Shown here one piece after another: positions 13,794 to 20,198 of a DNA stretch of 20,198 bases. How positions within the stretch are numbered: the stretch's first letter is position 1; every line of letters starts with the position of its first letter. The position numbers and the translations under genes were made by a program. Origin of the DNA: a virus; the IMG/VR virus record IMGVR_UViG_3300037041_000446, positions 1 through 20,198 of that record. The stretch is one strand, 5' to 3'. The notes beneath the pieces are model-generated. The model saw only the letters and a program-made list of their open reading frames with translations, did not search any database and was not told the origin of the DNA.

Positions 13794-14212
13794 GGTAAAT
13801 CTCCTAACAGCAGTTGCTGTTCATATTCTTCAAAGGTAGCAGAGACAAGTTCTTTCTCAATAGCTTCAATCTCTGTGTTATCTGTTCTATGTACGGTAAT
13901 AAAAATTACATCTGTTTCTGCATAACCTAAACGCTTAACACCTGGTTTATCAACCATGATGTGACCTTCAGAAATAATGTAAGAATCAATACCGTTAGTG
14001 ATTCTTATTCTGCCTTTAGCTAAAATAGCAATGCTTTCAAAATTGTGTATCTTCCCTGTTAGCAACGTCCCTGCAGGTATAAACATGCTTCTCGCGTACA
14101 CACCATCTATTTGATAATGCTCTATAGGTAGCTCAACCTGTGGCATTTGTAGTAGCTCTTGCTCAATCCGTAAGATCTCTGGCATAGTACCAAGTTCAGC
14201 TAAGTTGCTCAT
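13790..14212 (-). CDS. Cupin-like phage protein
   Basis: 140 residues with a single-domain cupin/double-stranded beta-helix pattern over about 30-110: GVYARSMFIPAGTLLTGKIH, AILAKGRIRI and a later KPGVKRLGYAETDVIFITVH. Of the usual metal ligands (HxH, E, H) only His56 and Glu59 are in place, so a metal enzyme is unlikely; many cupins are structural. A similar protein occurs in late operons of related podoviruses. AAGGG 6 bases before ATG 14212 is a good ribosome-binding site, and this leader is duplicated just upstream. It overlaps the next gene by 4 bases. Role unknown. Confidence 0.7.
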   Translation of the reverse strand: MSNLAELGTMPEILRIEQELLQMPQVELPIEHYQIDGVYARSMFIPAGTLLTGKIHNFESIAILAKGRIRITNGIDSYIISEGHIMVDKPGVKRLGYAETDVIFITVHRTDNTEIEAIEKELVSATFEEYEQQLLLGDLP

Positions 14213-14271
14213 TATAACCCTTATGTGTTGTTTCTACTTACTAATTATAACCCTTACATATTGTTTTTGCT
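14211..14271 (-). repeat. Duplicated leader upstream of the cupin-like gene
   Basis: Two direct copies of about 28 bp start at 14211 and 14244 (plus-strand ATTATAACCCTTA...TTGTTT), 33 bases apart, in the 69-bp gap between genes. Copy 1 holds the AAGGG ribosome-binding site and merges into the ATG. Copy 2 repeats the AAGGG and TATAAT, but TTAG replaces the start. This looks like a tandem duplication that left a non-functional ribosome-binding site, or a standby ribosome site. Confidence 0.65.
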
Positions 14272-14281
14272 GAGTTTATCA

Positions 14282-15142
14282 TTAATAAAGCGCAGATACG
14301 AATGTTGATGTTAAAATAATTGAAGGTGATGCAGGGTGAGCAGGAGATACCCCCGGTGGATACGTTGCCGCAACTGTGTTCCCTGAATTGGAAGCCATCA
14401 TTAATTGTACATAATCCCCTGCCGTTATAGGTATGACAAGGTTCCAAGAAATAATCGCAGCGCCGGGAATACCTCCGTGAATAGTTGGTATACTAACAAT
14501 ACCCGCACTGTTATCTATGTCCACACCGTTTTGTCTAAACCACAGGGTTACGTTATCAACCGTGTTGTCATACGATAATAGCTGAGCACTAAACTGAATG
14601 TTGTAATAGCCAGAGTACTCATAAACAACTTTTGTATTGTCTGTTGGGTCAAGTATAATTTGATTACTAACATCGGTAGATGTCATGGCTACCGTCAACG
14701 GAGTTGTTGGAGAAGGCACTGGTTGTGCTTCTGATACATACACACCAGCAGTATGGGATGTATTAGTTGACCCATAGACACCACGGGTGATACCTGTAAA
14801 TGTGGTGGATGTTTTCCCTGTATATTTAATTATCTCACTGCCAATTATAAGCGCACCTGATGATAGAAATAACGCAGTGCTTGTTACTTGAATAGCAGCC
14901 GTAGAAACATTACTCATGTTTGCTGTAAGCGTAGTTACACCGTCTTGATGAAATGCGGCATTAGGGAATCTTAAATATGCGCCCCCTACATTTCCACTTA
15001 GAGAAGCCAGAGTATTATCTATCTGGTTAAAATATAACCGCAAGATGTTATTAAGCATATCCGCATACTGCTTGTTATAGATAGTAGGCGCAAGTGATAA
15101 GTTAGGAGCTTTGGACGTAATTAATGGAGCGATAGTAGTCAT
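14282..15142 (-). CDS. Beta-rich tail/appendage protein
   Basis: 286 residues. A helical N-terminus (YNKQYADMLNNILRLYFNQIDNTL) is followed by a loop domain with ITRGVYGSTNTSH, known from phage tail and fibre proteins. About 165-286 are beta-rich: YEYSGYYNIQFSAQLLS, LWFRQNGVDIDNSAG, then IPITAGDYVQLMM. This pattern resembles the C1q/TNF-like jelly roll found at the tips of phage receptor-binding or decoration proteins. It sits next to the 649-aa tail protein with a 28-base gap, and AAAGGA precedes ATG 15142. Receptor binding or capsid decoration are both possible. Confidence 0.65.
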   Translation of the reverse strand: MTTIAPLITSKAPNLSLAPTIYNKQYADMLNNILRLYFNQIDNTLASLSGNVGGAYLRFPNAAFHQDGVTTLTANMSNVSTAAIQVTSTALFLSSGALIIGSEIIKYTGKTSTTFTGITRGVYGSTNTSHTAGVYVSEAQPVPSPTTPLTVAMTSTDVSNQIILDPTDNTKVVYEYSGYYNIQFSAQLLSYDNTVDNVTLWFRQNGVDIDNSAGIVSIPTIHGGIPGAAIISWNLVIPITAGDYVQLMMASNSGNTVAATYPPGVSPAHPASPSIILTSTFVSALY

Positions 15143-15170
15143 AAAAATCCTTTAAAATCAATAACTTAAC

Positions 15171-17120
15171 TTAGCGTCTGCCATCAGGACGACGATCAAA
15201 TCTAGGATGCCCCAACTGCCAAGCCACACCTAATGAGTTAGACTCAATTCTAAAACTCATCTGTCTACCGCGAAGTCTGGTGTACACTTGCCCTGTAAAT
15301 TGTTGTACTACGTACACGCTTGAGTTAGGTGGATAAGGAGGTGCATAGTTATCAGCACTAGTTACTACAGGTGCATCTGCTGTACCATATGGTGCACCAG
15401 AATTTTGTCTAGGTACTATGGTTATGGTCACATGTGGGTTATTAACATTTGAGCCATTGAAGTTAACGTCGGGTAACATACGCCATACAAAACCGAAGTT
15501 TTGCCCATCTTCAATGTCAAAGTCTGAAGACTGAATATAGGCCGATATAGGAACCGCTGTTTCTCCTGAGACATCATCAACGTCAGCTTCATGGTATAAG
15601 ACTCGACTGTTGTAATCTATTGCCATAGGGTATTGTCTTATGCCAGAATCCATCCATGCAGTTCTAGCCATAGAGCCTGAATACCACACGCTATCTAAAT
15701 AATTAAAAATAACATACCTGTCTACTACATTTGTATCTTCTGAGCAATAGAACCACCACACTTCATTGTAGCCTGAGTTGCTACCAGCAAAGATCTGATA
15801 CCCTTGTGTTGAGTTTAAATCCTCAAATACGTATTGTTTTAACGTACAAGGTAGTGTTTTTACAGTACCATCATACATATAGAACTTATCTAAGCCCATC
15901 CAATAGGTCACGTTGTTAACAGTTATCGCCGCATTAGGGCTGATAATAGAGATATTATCCATTAATACTTGGAATGTCCATACGTACGGCGCCCCTAAAT
16001 ACTGCATAGAGTAGATGCACGAGTCTGTCCAAATTAAGTTTTCTTGCCTTGTTACTTGAGCCGCTACGATGTAAGAACCATGCGTAAGTCTAAACTCACC
16101 TGACTGATTAGTAATACTTGGCACCCATTGATATGGGTCATTTTGATCTGACCATCGCACAAGCATTGGGTCAAAAGTTGTTGCAGGTGATGCTGGATAG
16201 GGTGCGTAAGTGTTGGCGCCAAAAGCAATAACAAATCGTTGTAAAGCTGACGCTAAGATTTGGTTAGTAGCAACAGGTACATATGACCCGTAAGGTACAG
16301 TGTAACCACTTTCAGGTGTATTGCCTAACGCTGCTGTAGATAAGTCTGCTAGTAGTTTTGCTCTAACAGCAACTGTACCAGAATTTTCCCAGTAATAGAT
16401 AGCGCCACCACGAGGGGCTAAAACAAGATCTTGCCCGTAGTTGTCATTAGTCCATAGGCGCAATTGATTCTGAATACCTGCAGCATACGCTGATCCCCAG
16501 CCGCCACGGCTCCAAGGACCTGCCCCCCAACCTGTTCCAATAATGGCTACATCTAACCCCTTATGAATTTGAAAGGCAGCTGTAATGGAGGTGCCACCGC
16601 CAGTTGCTGAGGATGAGGCTGTAGTAGGTACGGTTATGGTGAAAGTATTGGTGGTAACATTTGATATTTGGTAGTCGCCATTTAATATCGTGGCCGATAT
16701 ACCGCCTACAGCTGTAGCTCCAGAAAATGCAACATAGTCTCCGTCAAAACCACCATGAGCAGCTATAGTAACTGTAACAGTTGGAAGACCTGAACTTGTG
16801 GTAAAGCAATTATTAGTAGTTGGTGTTGTAAAGGTTGCTCTAATAGGTGTTATATCGTAATATACGCCGCCGAACTCAATATAGTACTTAACATTAGTGC
16901 CTACACCTAAGTAGTTAAATCCTTCAAAGTTCACCCAATTCCACATTGAGCGGCCAACGCCCAAGAAACTATTGTTAGAAAGACGTGTCCAACCGCCTAA
17001 CTTTTCAGGATTGCCAGAACGAAAGCGTATCTTATCACCGTCATACCATCCGCCTTCATTTGAATAGTTGGTCCCCTCACGATTGAGCCCCGGTGTTAAT
17101 ACTAACTTCTGTAATGGCAT
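15171..17120 (-). CDS. Podovirus tail/DNA-stabilisation-type structural protein
   Basis: 649 residues. The N-terminal block PGLNREGTNYSNEGGWYDGDKIRFR...PEKLGGW is a hallmark of a large uncultured-podovirus structural family, and GVGTNVKYYIEFGGVYYDITPIR follows. About 105-185 hold a Thr/Ser/Gly-rich insert (VTVTIAAHGGFDGDYVAFSG) of a type dropped into several phage tail proteins. The rest alternates short beta strands with many Trp and Tyr residues, compatible with a beta-propeller tail hub. I relate it loosely to P22 gp10-like stabilisation proteins by place and fold pattern, not by firm sequence match. AAGG lies just before ATG 17120. Confidence 0.65.
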   Translation of the reverse strand: MPLQKLVLTPGLNREGTNYSNEGGWYDGDKIRFRSGNPEKLGGWTRLSNNSFLGVGRSMWNWVNFEGFNYLGVGTNVKYYIEFGGVYYDITPIRATFTTPTTNNCFTTSSGLPTVTVTIAAHGGFDGDYVAFSGATAVGGISATILNGDYQISNVTTNTFTITVPTTASSSATGGGTSITAAFQIHKGLDVAIIGTGWGAGPWSRGGWGSAYAAGIQNQLRLWTNDNYGQDLVLAPRGGAIYYWENSGTVAVRAKLLADLSTAALGNTPESGYTVPYGSYVPVATNQILASALQRFVIAFGANTYAPYPASPATTFDPMLVRWSDQNDPYQWVPSITNQSGEFRLTHGSYIVAAQVTRQENLIWTDSCIYSMQYLGAPYVWTFQVLMDNISIISPNAAITVNNVTYWMGLDKFYMYDGTVKTLPCTLKQYVFEDLNSTQGYQIFAGSNSGYNEVWWFYCSEDTNVVDRYVIFNYLDSVWYSGSMARTAWMDSGIRQYPMAIDYNSRVLYHEADVDDVSGETAVPISAYIQSSDFDIEDGQNFGFVWRMLPDVNFNGSNVNNPHVTITIVPRQNSGAPYGTADAPVVTSADNYAPPYPPNSSVYVVQQFTGQVYTRLRGRQMSFRIESNSLGVAWQLGHPRFDRRPDGRR

Positions 17121-17124
17121 AACC

Positions 17125-17661
17125 TTATCCTATCAATGTTTTAGCTGTTATATCAACAGCACTAGTACGTGCTAACCATCCCTTTCCGTATATATCAAAA
17201 GAAGGGAGAGATCTATAAAATACTTCTTTAGCGTCTGTGTACTTATTAATAAGTTTTTTACTATCTATATCTTTTACAGCTTGCAATGTTTTAGGGCCTA
17301 TTGCCCCGTCAGCAGTTACACCAACAGCTGTTTGTAATGTTTTTATCGCACGTCCGGCCCCTGCATTGATAGCAAAATCAAAAGCGAGATAGTCAACGCC
17401 GTTAGGTAAATCATCGCCATGTACAAGGTCCCAATATTTGTGTTTATAAAACGGGCTAACCTTTTCAGGCGTCAGTGCTTTCATATCAGCTGTACTGACC
17501 TTATGCCCCACGTAGGCTTCCCATGCCGCTTGAGTTACGCCTAAATTAGTACAACCTTTTCTACCATCAGAAAGCCTATTACCGTTGTCTCTAGGGTCGT
17601 CTTGAAAACCACCTTCGCTTTTAAGAATATGCTGTAAGGCAGTATTGTAATTGGCTTGCAT
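17125..17661 (-). CDS. Endolysin, GH108-type muramidase
   Basis: Cleaves the peptidoglycan glycan backbone at the end of infection. 178 residues: the N-terminal glycosyl hydrolase 108 domain has HILKSEGGFQDDP with the catalytic Glu16 in the EGG motif, then NLGVTQAAW and YKHKYWD. The second half carries AFDFAINAGAGRAIKTLQ and DGAIGPKTLQAV, the peptidoglycan-binding (PG_binding_3) part. No signal peptide, so export depends on a holin. The holin candidate ends one base upstream. Length is normal for the family. Confidence 0.93.
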   Translation of the reverse strand: MQANYNTALQHILKSEGGFQDDPRDNGNRLSDGRKGCTNLGVTQAAWEAYVGHKVSTADMKALTPEKVSPFYKHKYWDLVHGDDLPNGVDYLAFDFAINAGAGRAIKTLQTAVGVTADGAIGPKTLQAVKDIDSKKLINKYTDAKEVFYRSLPSFDIYGKGWLARTSAVDITAKTLIG

Positions 17662-17662
17662 C

Positions 17663-17851
17663 TTACTTGTTTTCTTTTACAAAAAAGCCTAGAGCACCGA
17701 ATACTAGAGAACCTACATTTAGAGCATCTTGTATATAACCAGGGTTTACATTAACACCACCTAGAGCAGATACTGCGGCTATAGATGCCATTGTACTAGG
17801 TTCACTAAGTCTGGATTTTAACCAACTAAAAAACGCAATTATTTTGCTCAT
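17663..17851 (-). CDS. Holin-like small membrane protein
   Basis: 62 residues. KSRLSEPST is followed by a moderately hydrophobic helix (MASIAAVSALGG, about 21-32) and a stronger one (VGSLVFGALGFFV, about 46-58) with a charged tail (KENK). KSRLxEPST followed by small hydrophobic helices is common in phage holin candidates. It sits immediately before the endolysin on the same transcript, which is the usual lysis arrangement. Holin function is inferred from size, topology and position. AGAGA precedes ATG 17851. Confidence 0.75.
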   Translation of the reverse strand: MSKIIAFFSWLKSRLSEPSTMASIAAVSALGGVNVNPGYIQDALNVGSLVFGALGFFVKENK

Positions 17852-17873
17852 AATATTTCTCTATTGATCATCA

Positions 17874-18320
17874 TTAGTTAGATGGTGGTACGAAGTTATT
17901 TAGTTCTGTTTGGATAACATCTAATTGCTCTTGCGTAGTTGCCGCAGTGATCTCGACATTAATTAACTGATAACGTGTCTGAGCATCCGAGACGACTTGG
18001 GCATCATAGTGAGTATTAGGGTTTCCATCAGTTTCAGTTTGCGCTTCATAAGCTACAACTTGGTTAAATTGGCTTGAATTTTGAGCCTTCATATTAGACT
18101 TACGACTATCAATAGGGATGTCATAAACTGTCCATACAATCTCAACAGGGTCTTTAGTGCAATCATAGACTGGGCCATTTAAGCCTTGTTGATAAGGTAT
18201 GGTCGTAGGGATGATCTCAATAGCATACTTCCAACCATCTTGACCTACTGGCACTGGAGGCTCTGTGTCCCAACATTGGGCCATTTCACCGTTTACTACC
18301 TGAACATATAATTGTGTCAT
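17874..18320 (-). CDS. Small protein of tail-fibre-chaperone style
   Basis: 148 residues. It starts VVNGEMAQCWDTEPPVPVGQDGWKYAIEI, then DPVEIVWTVYDIPIDSRKSNM, and ends in a helical region with repeated Glu/Gln (TTQEQLDVIQTELNN). The layout of a short beta-rich front, a 'WxVxxIxxxxRK' block and a helical end resembles phage proteins coded straight after tail fibres, some of which help fibres trimerise. Here it follows the RCC1-repeat gene by 27 bases. AAAGGAAA precedes ATG 18320. The chaperone role is inference; a structural role is possible. Confidence 0.6.
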   Translation of the reverse strand: MTQLYVQVVNGEMAQCWDTEPPVPVGQDGWKYAIEIIPTTIPYQQGLNGPVYDCTKDPVEIVWTVYDIPIDSRKSNMKAQNSSQFNQVVAYEAQTETDGNPNTHYDAQVVSDAQTRYQLINVEITAATTQEQLDVIQTELNNFVPPSN

Positions 18321-18347
18321 TTTTGTTTCCTTTGTTTATTGAATTTG

Positions 18348-19559
18348 TTAAGTAACAATTCCAAAGCTTGTATATAAGCCGTTTGCTATTTTAGACCATG
18401 TGGCAGTAGGTCCTACTTGCTTAGGGCTTGAATAGCTAGTTGTATTGCCTAAACCTAGTTGACCATATACATTAAATCCCCAAGACCATAATGTACCATC
18501 GGTTTTAATAGCCATAGCACCGGTAAAAGCAGCACTGGTATTTGACCAAGTAGTTAATATTCCTACTTGTTTAGGACTTGAGTAATCAGTTATGTTGCCT
18601 AAACCTAAGTTTCCATAAGCATTGTAACCCCACGACCAAAGAGTGCCATTAGTTTTAACACCTATGGCGTAACTATTTCCGCATTCTATTTTAGACCAAT
18701 TAGTAAGTAGTCCAACCTGTTTGGGAGAAGAGTAATTGGTCACATTACCCAAGCCCAATTGTCCAATATTATTGCTTCCCCATGCCCAAAGAGTGCCATC
18801 AGTTTTAATGGCATATGAAGATCCTGTACTTGCTGCTATACTTGCCCAAGTGGTAAGCGTTCCAACTTGATTTGGAGATGATTTATACGTGCCCGCTCCT
18901 GATGTGCCTAAACCTAATTGTCCAAATAAATTATATCCCCAAGACCATAGCGCCCCATTTTTAAGAGCTAATGTATGTGAACCTCCGCCTGAAATTTGAG
19001 ACCAAGTCGTAAGAACTCCCACTTGCTTAGGGCTTGAGTAATTAGTTGTATTACTTACACCCAGCTGACCGTAAGTGTTACTGCCCCAAGACCAAAGTGT
19101 ACCATCTGTTTTAATAGATAGTGCATGTGAATCTCCGCATGAGATTTTAGACCATGTAGTTAGTAAGCCTACTTGCTTAGGACTTGAATATGTACTAGTA
19201 TTACCTACTCCCAATTGGCCCGAAACATTAGTACCCCAAGACCAAAGTGTGCCATCTGTTTTAGTGGCTAAGGAAAAATTGGTTCCCGCGGACACATTTG
19301 CCCAAGTGGTAAACGAACCAATTTGGGTTGGACGTGACCTGTTTACAGTATCGTTTAAACCTAATGCACCTATGGTTTGATTAAATCCCCAAGAATAAAA
19401 TCCTGAACTTAAGTTTCCATCTGTAGGCCAATTACCTTGTTTTATCCAGTATCCCGCTTGCTCCATTGTCCATACACCTGAAGCAGAGCTATTTTGATAC
19501 GGCCCAGCTGGTACTACAGGCGAAGACTTAATGACACCACCGGGATATTTAGTTGACAT
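18348..19559 (-). CDS. RCC1-repeat tail protein (seven-blade beta-propeller)
   Basis: 403 residues. The first 49 (YPGGVIKSSPVVPAGPY, SGVWTMEQAGYW) are an N-terminal segment typical of tail appendage proteins in aquatic phages, probably the virion attachment part. Residues 50-403 are seven RCC1-type repeats of about 50 residues with consensus GTLWSWGxNxxGQLGLGN..., SSPKQVG, TTWSKIS; RCC1 proteins fold into seven-bladed propellers, so the ring is complete. Blade 4 has a small insertion (GTSGAGTYK). No enzyme site is seen. I infer a receptor-binding domain at the tail. The ATG at 19559 directly abuts the glycosyltransferase stop, with GGAGA upstream. Confidence 0.85.
   Translation of the reverse strand: MSTKYPGGVIKSSPVVPAGPYQNSSASGVWTMEQAGYWIKQGNWPTDGNLSSGFYSWGFNQTIGALGLNDTVNRSRPTQIGSFTTWANVSAGTNFSLATKTDGTLWSWGTNVSGQLGVGNTSTYSSPKQVGLLTTWSKISCGDSHALSIKTDGTLWSWGSNTYGQLGVSNTTNYSSPKQVGVLTTWSQISGGGSHTLALKNGALWSWGYNLFGQLGLGTSGAGTYKSSPNQVGTLTTWASIAASTGSSYAIKTDGTLWAWGSNNIGQLGLGNVTNYSSPKQVGLLTNWSKIECGNSYAIGVKTNGTLWSWGYNAYGNLGLGNITDYSSPKQVGILTTWSNTSAAFTGAMAIKTDGTLWSWGFNVYGQLGLGNTTSYSSPKQVGPTATWSKIANGLYTSFGIVT
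18360..19413 (-). repeat. About 150-bp RCC1 coding repeats, seven copies
   Basis: The propeller-coding DNA shows near-identical segments, for example plus-strand CCAAGACCA[AT]A[AG][TC]G[TC]... and ACTTG[CT]TTAGG[AG]CTTGA at roughly 150-bp intervals. Copies with SSPKQVG are most alike. The similarity is high enough for recombination between blades to change copy number or shuffle surface loops. Confidence 0.75.
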
Positions 19560-20198
19560 TTATTTCTCCAATCTTTCTTTAATTAGAGCAAATGGTGCTT
19601 CCCACTCGCCAAATATTTCTTGTCTTATTAAACTCATACTGTCGTAGTATGGGGTTGCTTCGCCTTCTAGTGCATATAGGAAGTACGGCATAATTGGTGT
19701 CACCACCCAAGTGTCAATCCCCATAGCTGCAGCCAAATGGCTTACAGACGTACAACTGCTTATGACCAGGTCACAACTTGCCACAGCCGCTCTAGTAGCT
19801 TCCCAACTATTTAGTGGTACTTGCTTAACCCACATTGGAGTAGCCTCTACACCAGCATCTCTTTGCAGACTTATAAACTCGTAGTTATCATTCTTAACAG
19901 CATCAAACATCAACTGGTAAGGAAACGCTTTATGGTGCTCATGTTCAAACTGAGTAGAGCCTTGCCATCTTAGACCAATGCGTTTCTTTCTTCCCTTTAT
20001 TGTAACAGGTTTAGCTATATAAGGTGCACCACTAATATCTTCTAATTCAAAGCCTAACGGTACAATAGCACTCATACCAGCAACCCAAAAGTCATGATAG
20101 ATACCAAACACCGCTTCGTGCTGAATAACGCTAGATACACCCTCTACATTAACGAATAAAGACGCTAACTGACCAGAGCAAGCCACAATGACTTTACA
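19560..20198 (-). CDS. GT-B glycosyltransferase (GT9/OGT-like), 5'-truncated
   Basis: The frame is open to the right edge (CKVIVACSGQLASLF...), so the start is outside; a GTG at 20186 is an internal Val codon rather than a start. The visible 212 residues are the C-terminal part of a heptosyltransferase/O-GlcNAc-transferase-like GT-B enzyme: RIGLRWQGST at the start of the second Rossmann domain, EFISLQRD, then CDLVISSCTSVSHLAAAMGIDTWVV, the sugar-nucleotide-binding helix region. Similar enzymes, often with TPR repeats, sit by tail genes of aquatic phages. Substrate unknown: virion protein, host surface glycan or phage DNA are all possible. Confidence 0.75.
   Translation of the reverse strand, partial: CKVIVACSGQLASLFVNVEGVSSVIQHEAVFGIYHDFWVAGMSAIVPLGFELEDISGAPYIAKPVTIKGRKKRIGLRWQGSTQFEHEHHKAFPYQLMFDAVKNDNYEFISLQRDAGVEATPMWVKQVPLNSWEATRAAVASCDLVISSCTSVSHLAAAMGIDTWVVTPIMPYFLYALEGEATPYYDSMSLIRQEIFGEWEAPFALIKERLEK

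Noticed and set aside
14244-14249. Perfect TATAAT on the minus strand as a promoter -10 box
   Set aside because: No acceptable -35 hexamer at 16-18 bp spacing, and the same TATAAT recurs in the duplicated copy overlapping the start codon, so it is better explained as part of the leader duplication. Not listed as a promoter.
18360-19413. Regular repeats considered as a CRISPR array or diversity-generating template
   Set aside because: The repeats are about 150 bp, in frame throughout and translate to RCC1 blades. There are no short spacers, no reverse transcriptase and no cas gene in the window.
20184-20186. GTG at 20186 as the start of the glycosyltransferase
   Set aside because: The frame continues upstream (CKVI) to the window edge and the preceding residues fit a Rossmann strand, so this is an internal Val and the gene is truncated by the window.

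Overview
The window is a stretch of a tailed-phage genome, almost certainly a podovirus. It is AT-rich, its genes are packed tightly with many ATGA/GTGA start-stop overlaps, and no gene looks cellular. Protein style (EPVAW...PLYTAPP, FARAIE.AHGIG and AYAYADAMLAERE modules, 'GGI' motifs, YPGGVI...SGVWT fibre N-terminus) recalls uncultured aquatic phages of Gram-negative, probably proteobacterial, hosts. The host is inference; nothing here fixes it.

Layout. Left arm, 1-3058, plus strand: a cassette of twelve small genes in nucleotide metabolism and host take-over style. It holds a dUTPase, a DUF3310 protein, a TraR/DksA-like zinc-finger protein and a flavin-dependent thymidylate synthase (ThyX), among short membrane or Cys-containing proteins. 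Three are very short genes (41, 23 and 48 codons). dUTPase makes dUMP and ThyX converts dUMP to dTMP, so the two give the phage its own thymidylate route. The cassette ends at a perfect 8-bp hairpin (3072-3094) in the 45-bp gap between the convergent gene blocks.

Right arm, 3104-20198, minus strand, read from the right edge leftwards: a late operon. Order of translation: a glycosyltransferase cut by the window edge; a seven-blade RCC1-repeat tail protein; a small protein of fibre-chaperone style; a holin candidate; a GH108 endolysin; a 649-aa tail/stabilisation protein; a 286-aa beta-rich appendage protein; a cupin-like protein; a 449-aa Gly-rich structural protein; a GNAT-like protein; a 932-aa Gln/Gly/Ala-rich protein; and last a 2037-aa giant. 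GNAT-like protein, large internal protein and terminal giant parallel T7 genes 13-14-15-16. I infer that these four leftmost late genes make the DNA-ejection apparatus.

The most interesting part is that module. The giant has a zincin HExxH motif, an N-terminal 25-residue tandem repeat and three short [QL]xD[MI]FG motifs. The 449-aa and 932-aa proteins share a repeated A-x-G-G-I motif. No CRISPR array, tRNA, integrase, insertion sequence or known anti-phage system is visible, and no stretch over 300 bases lacks a gene.
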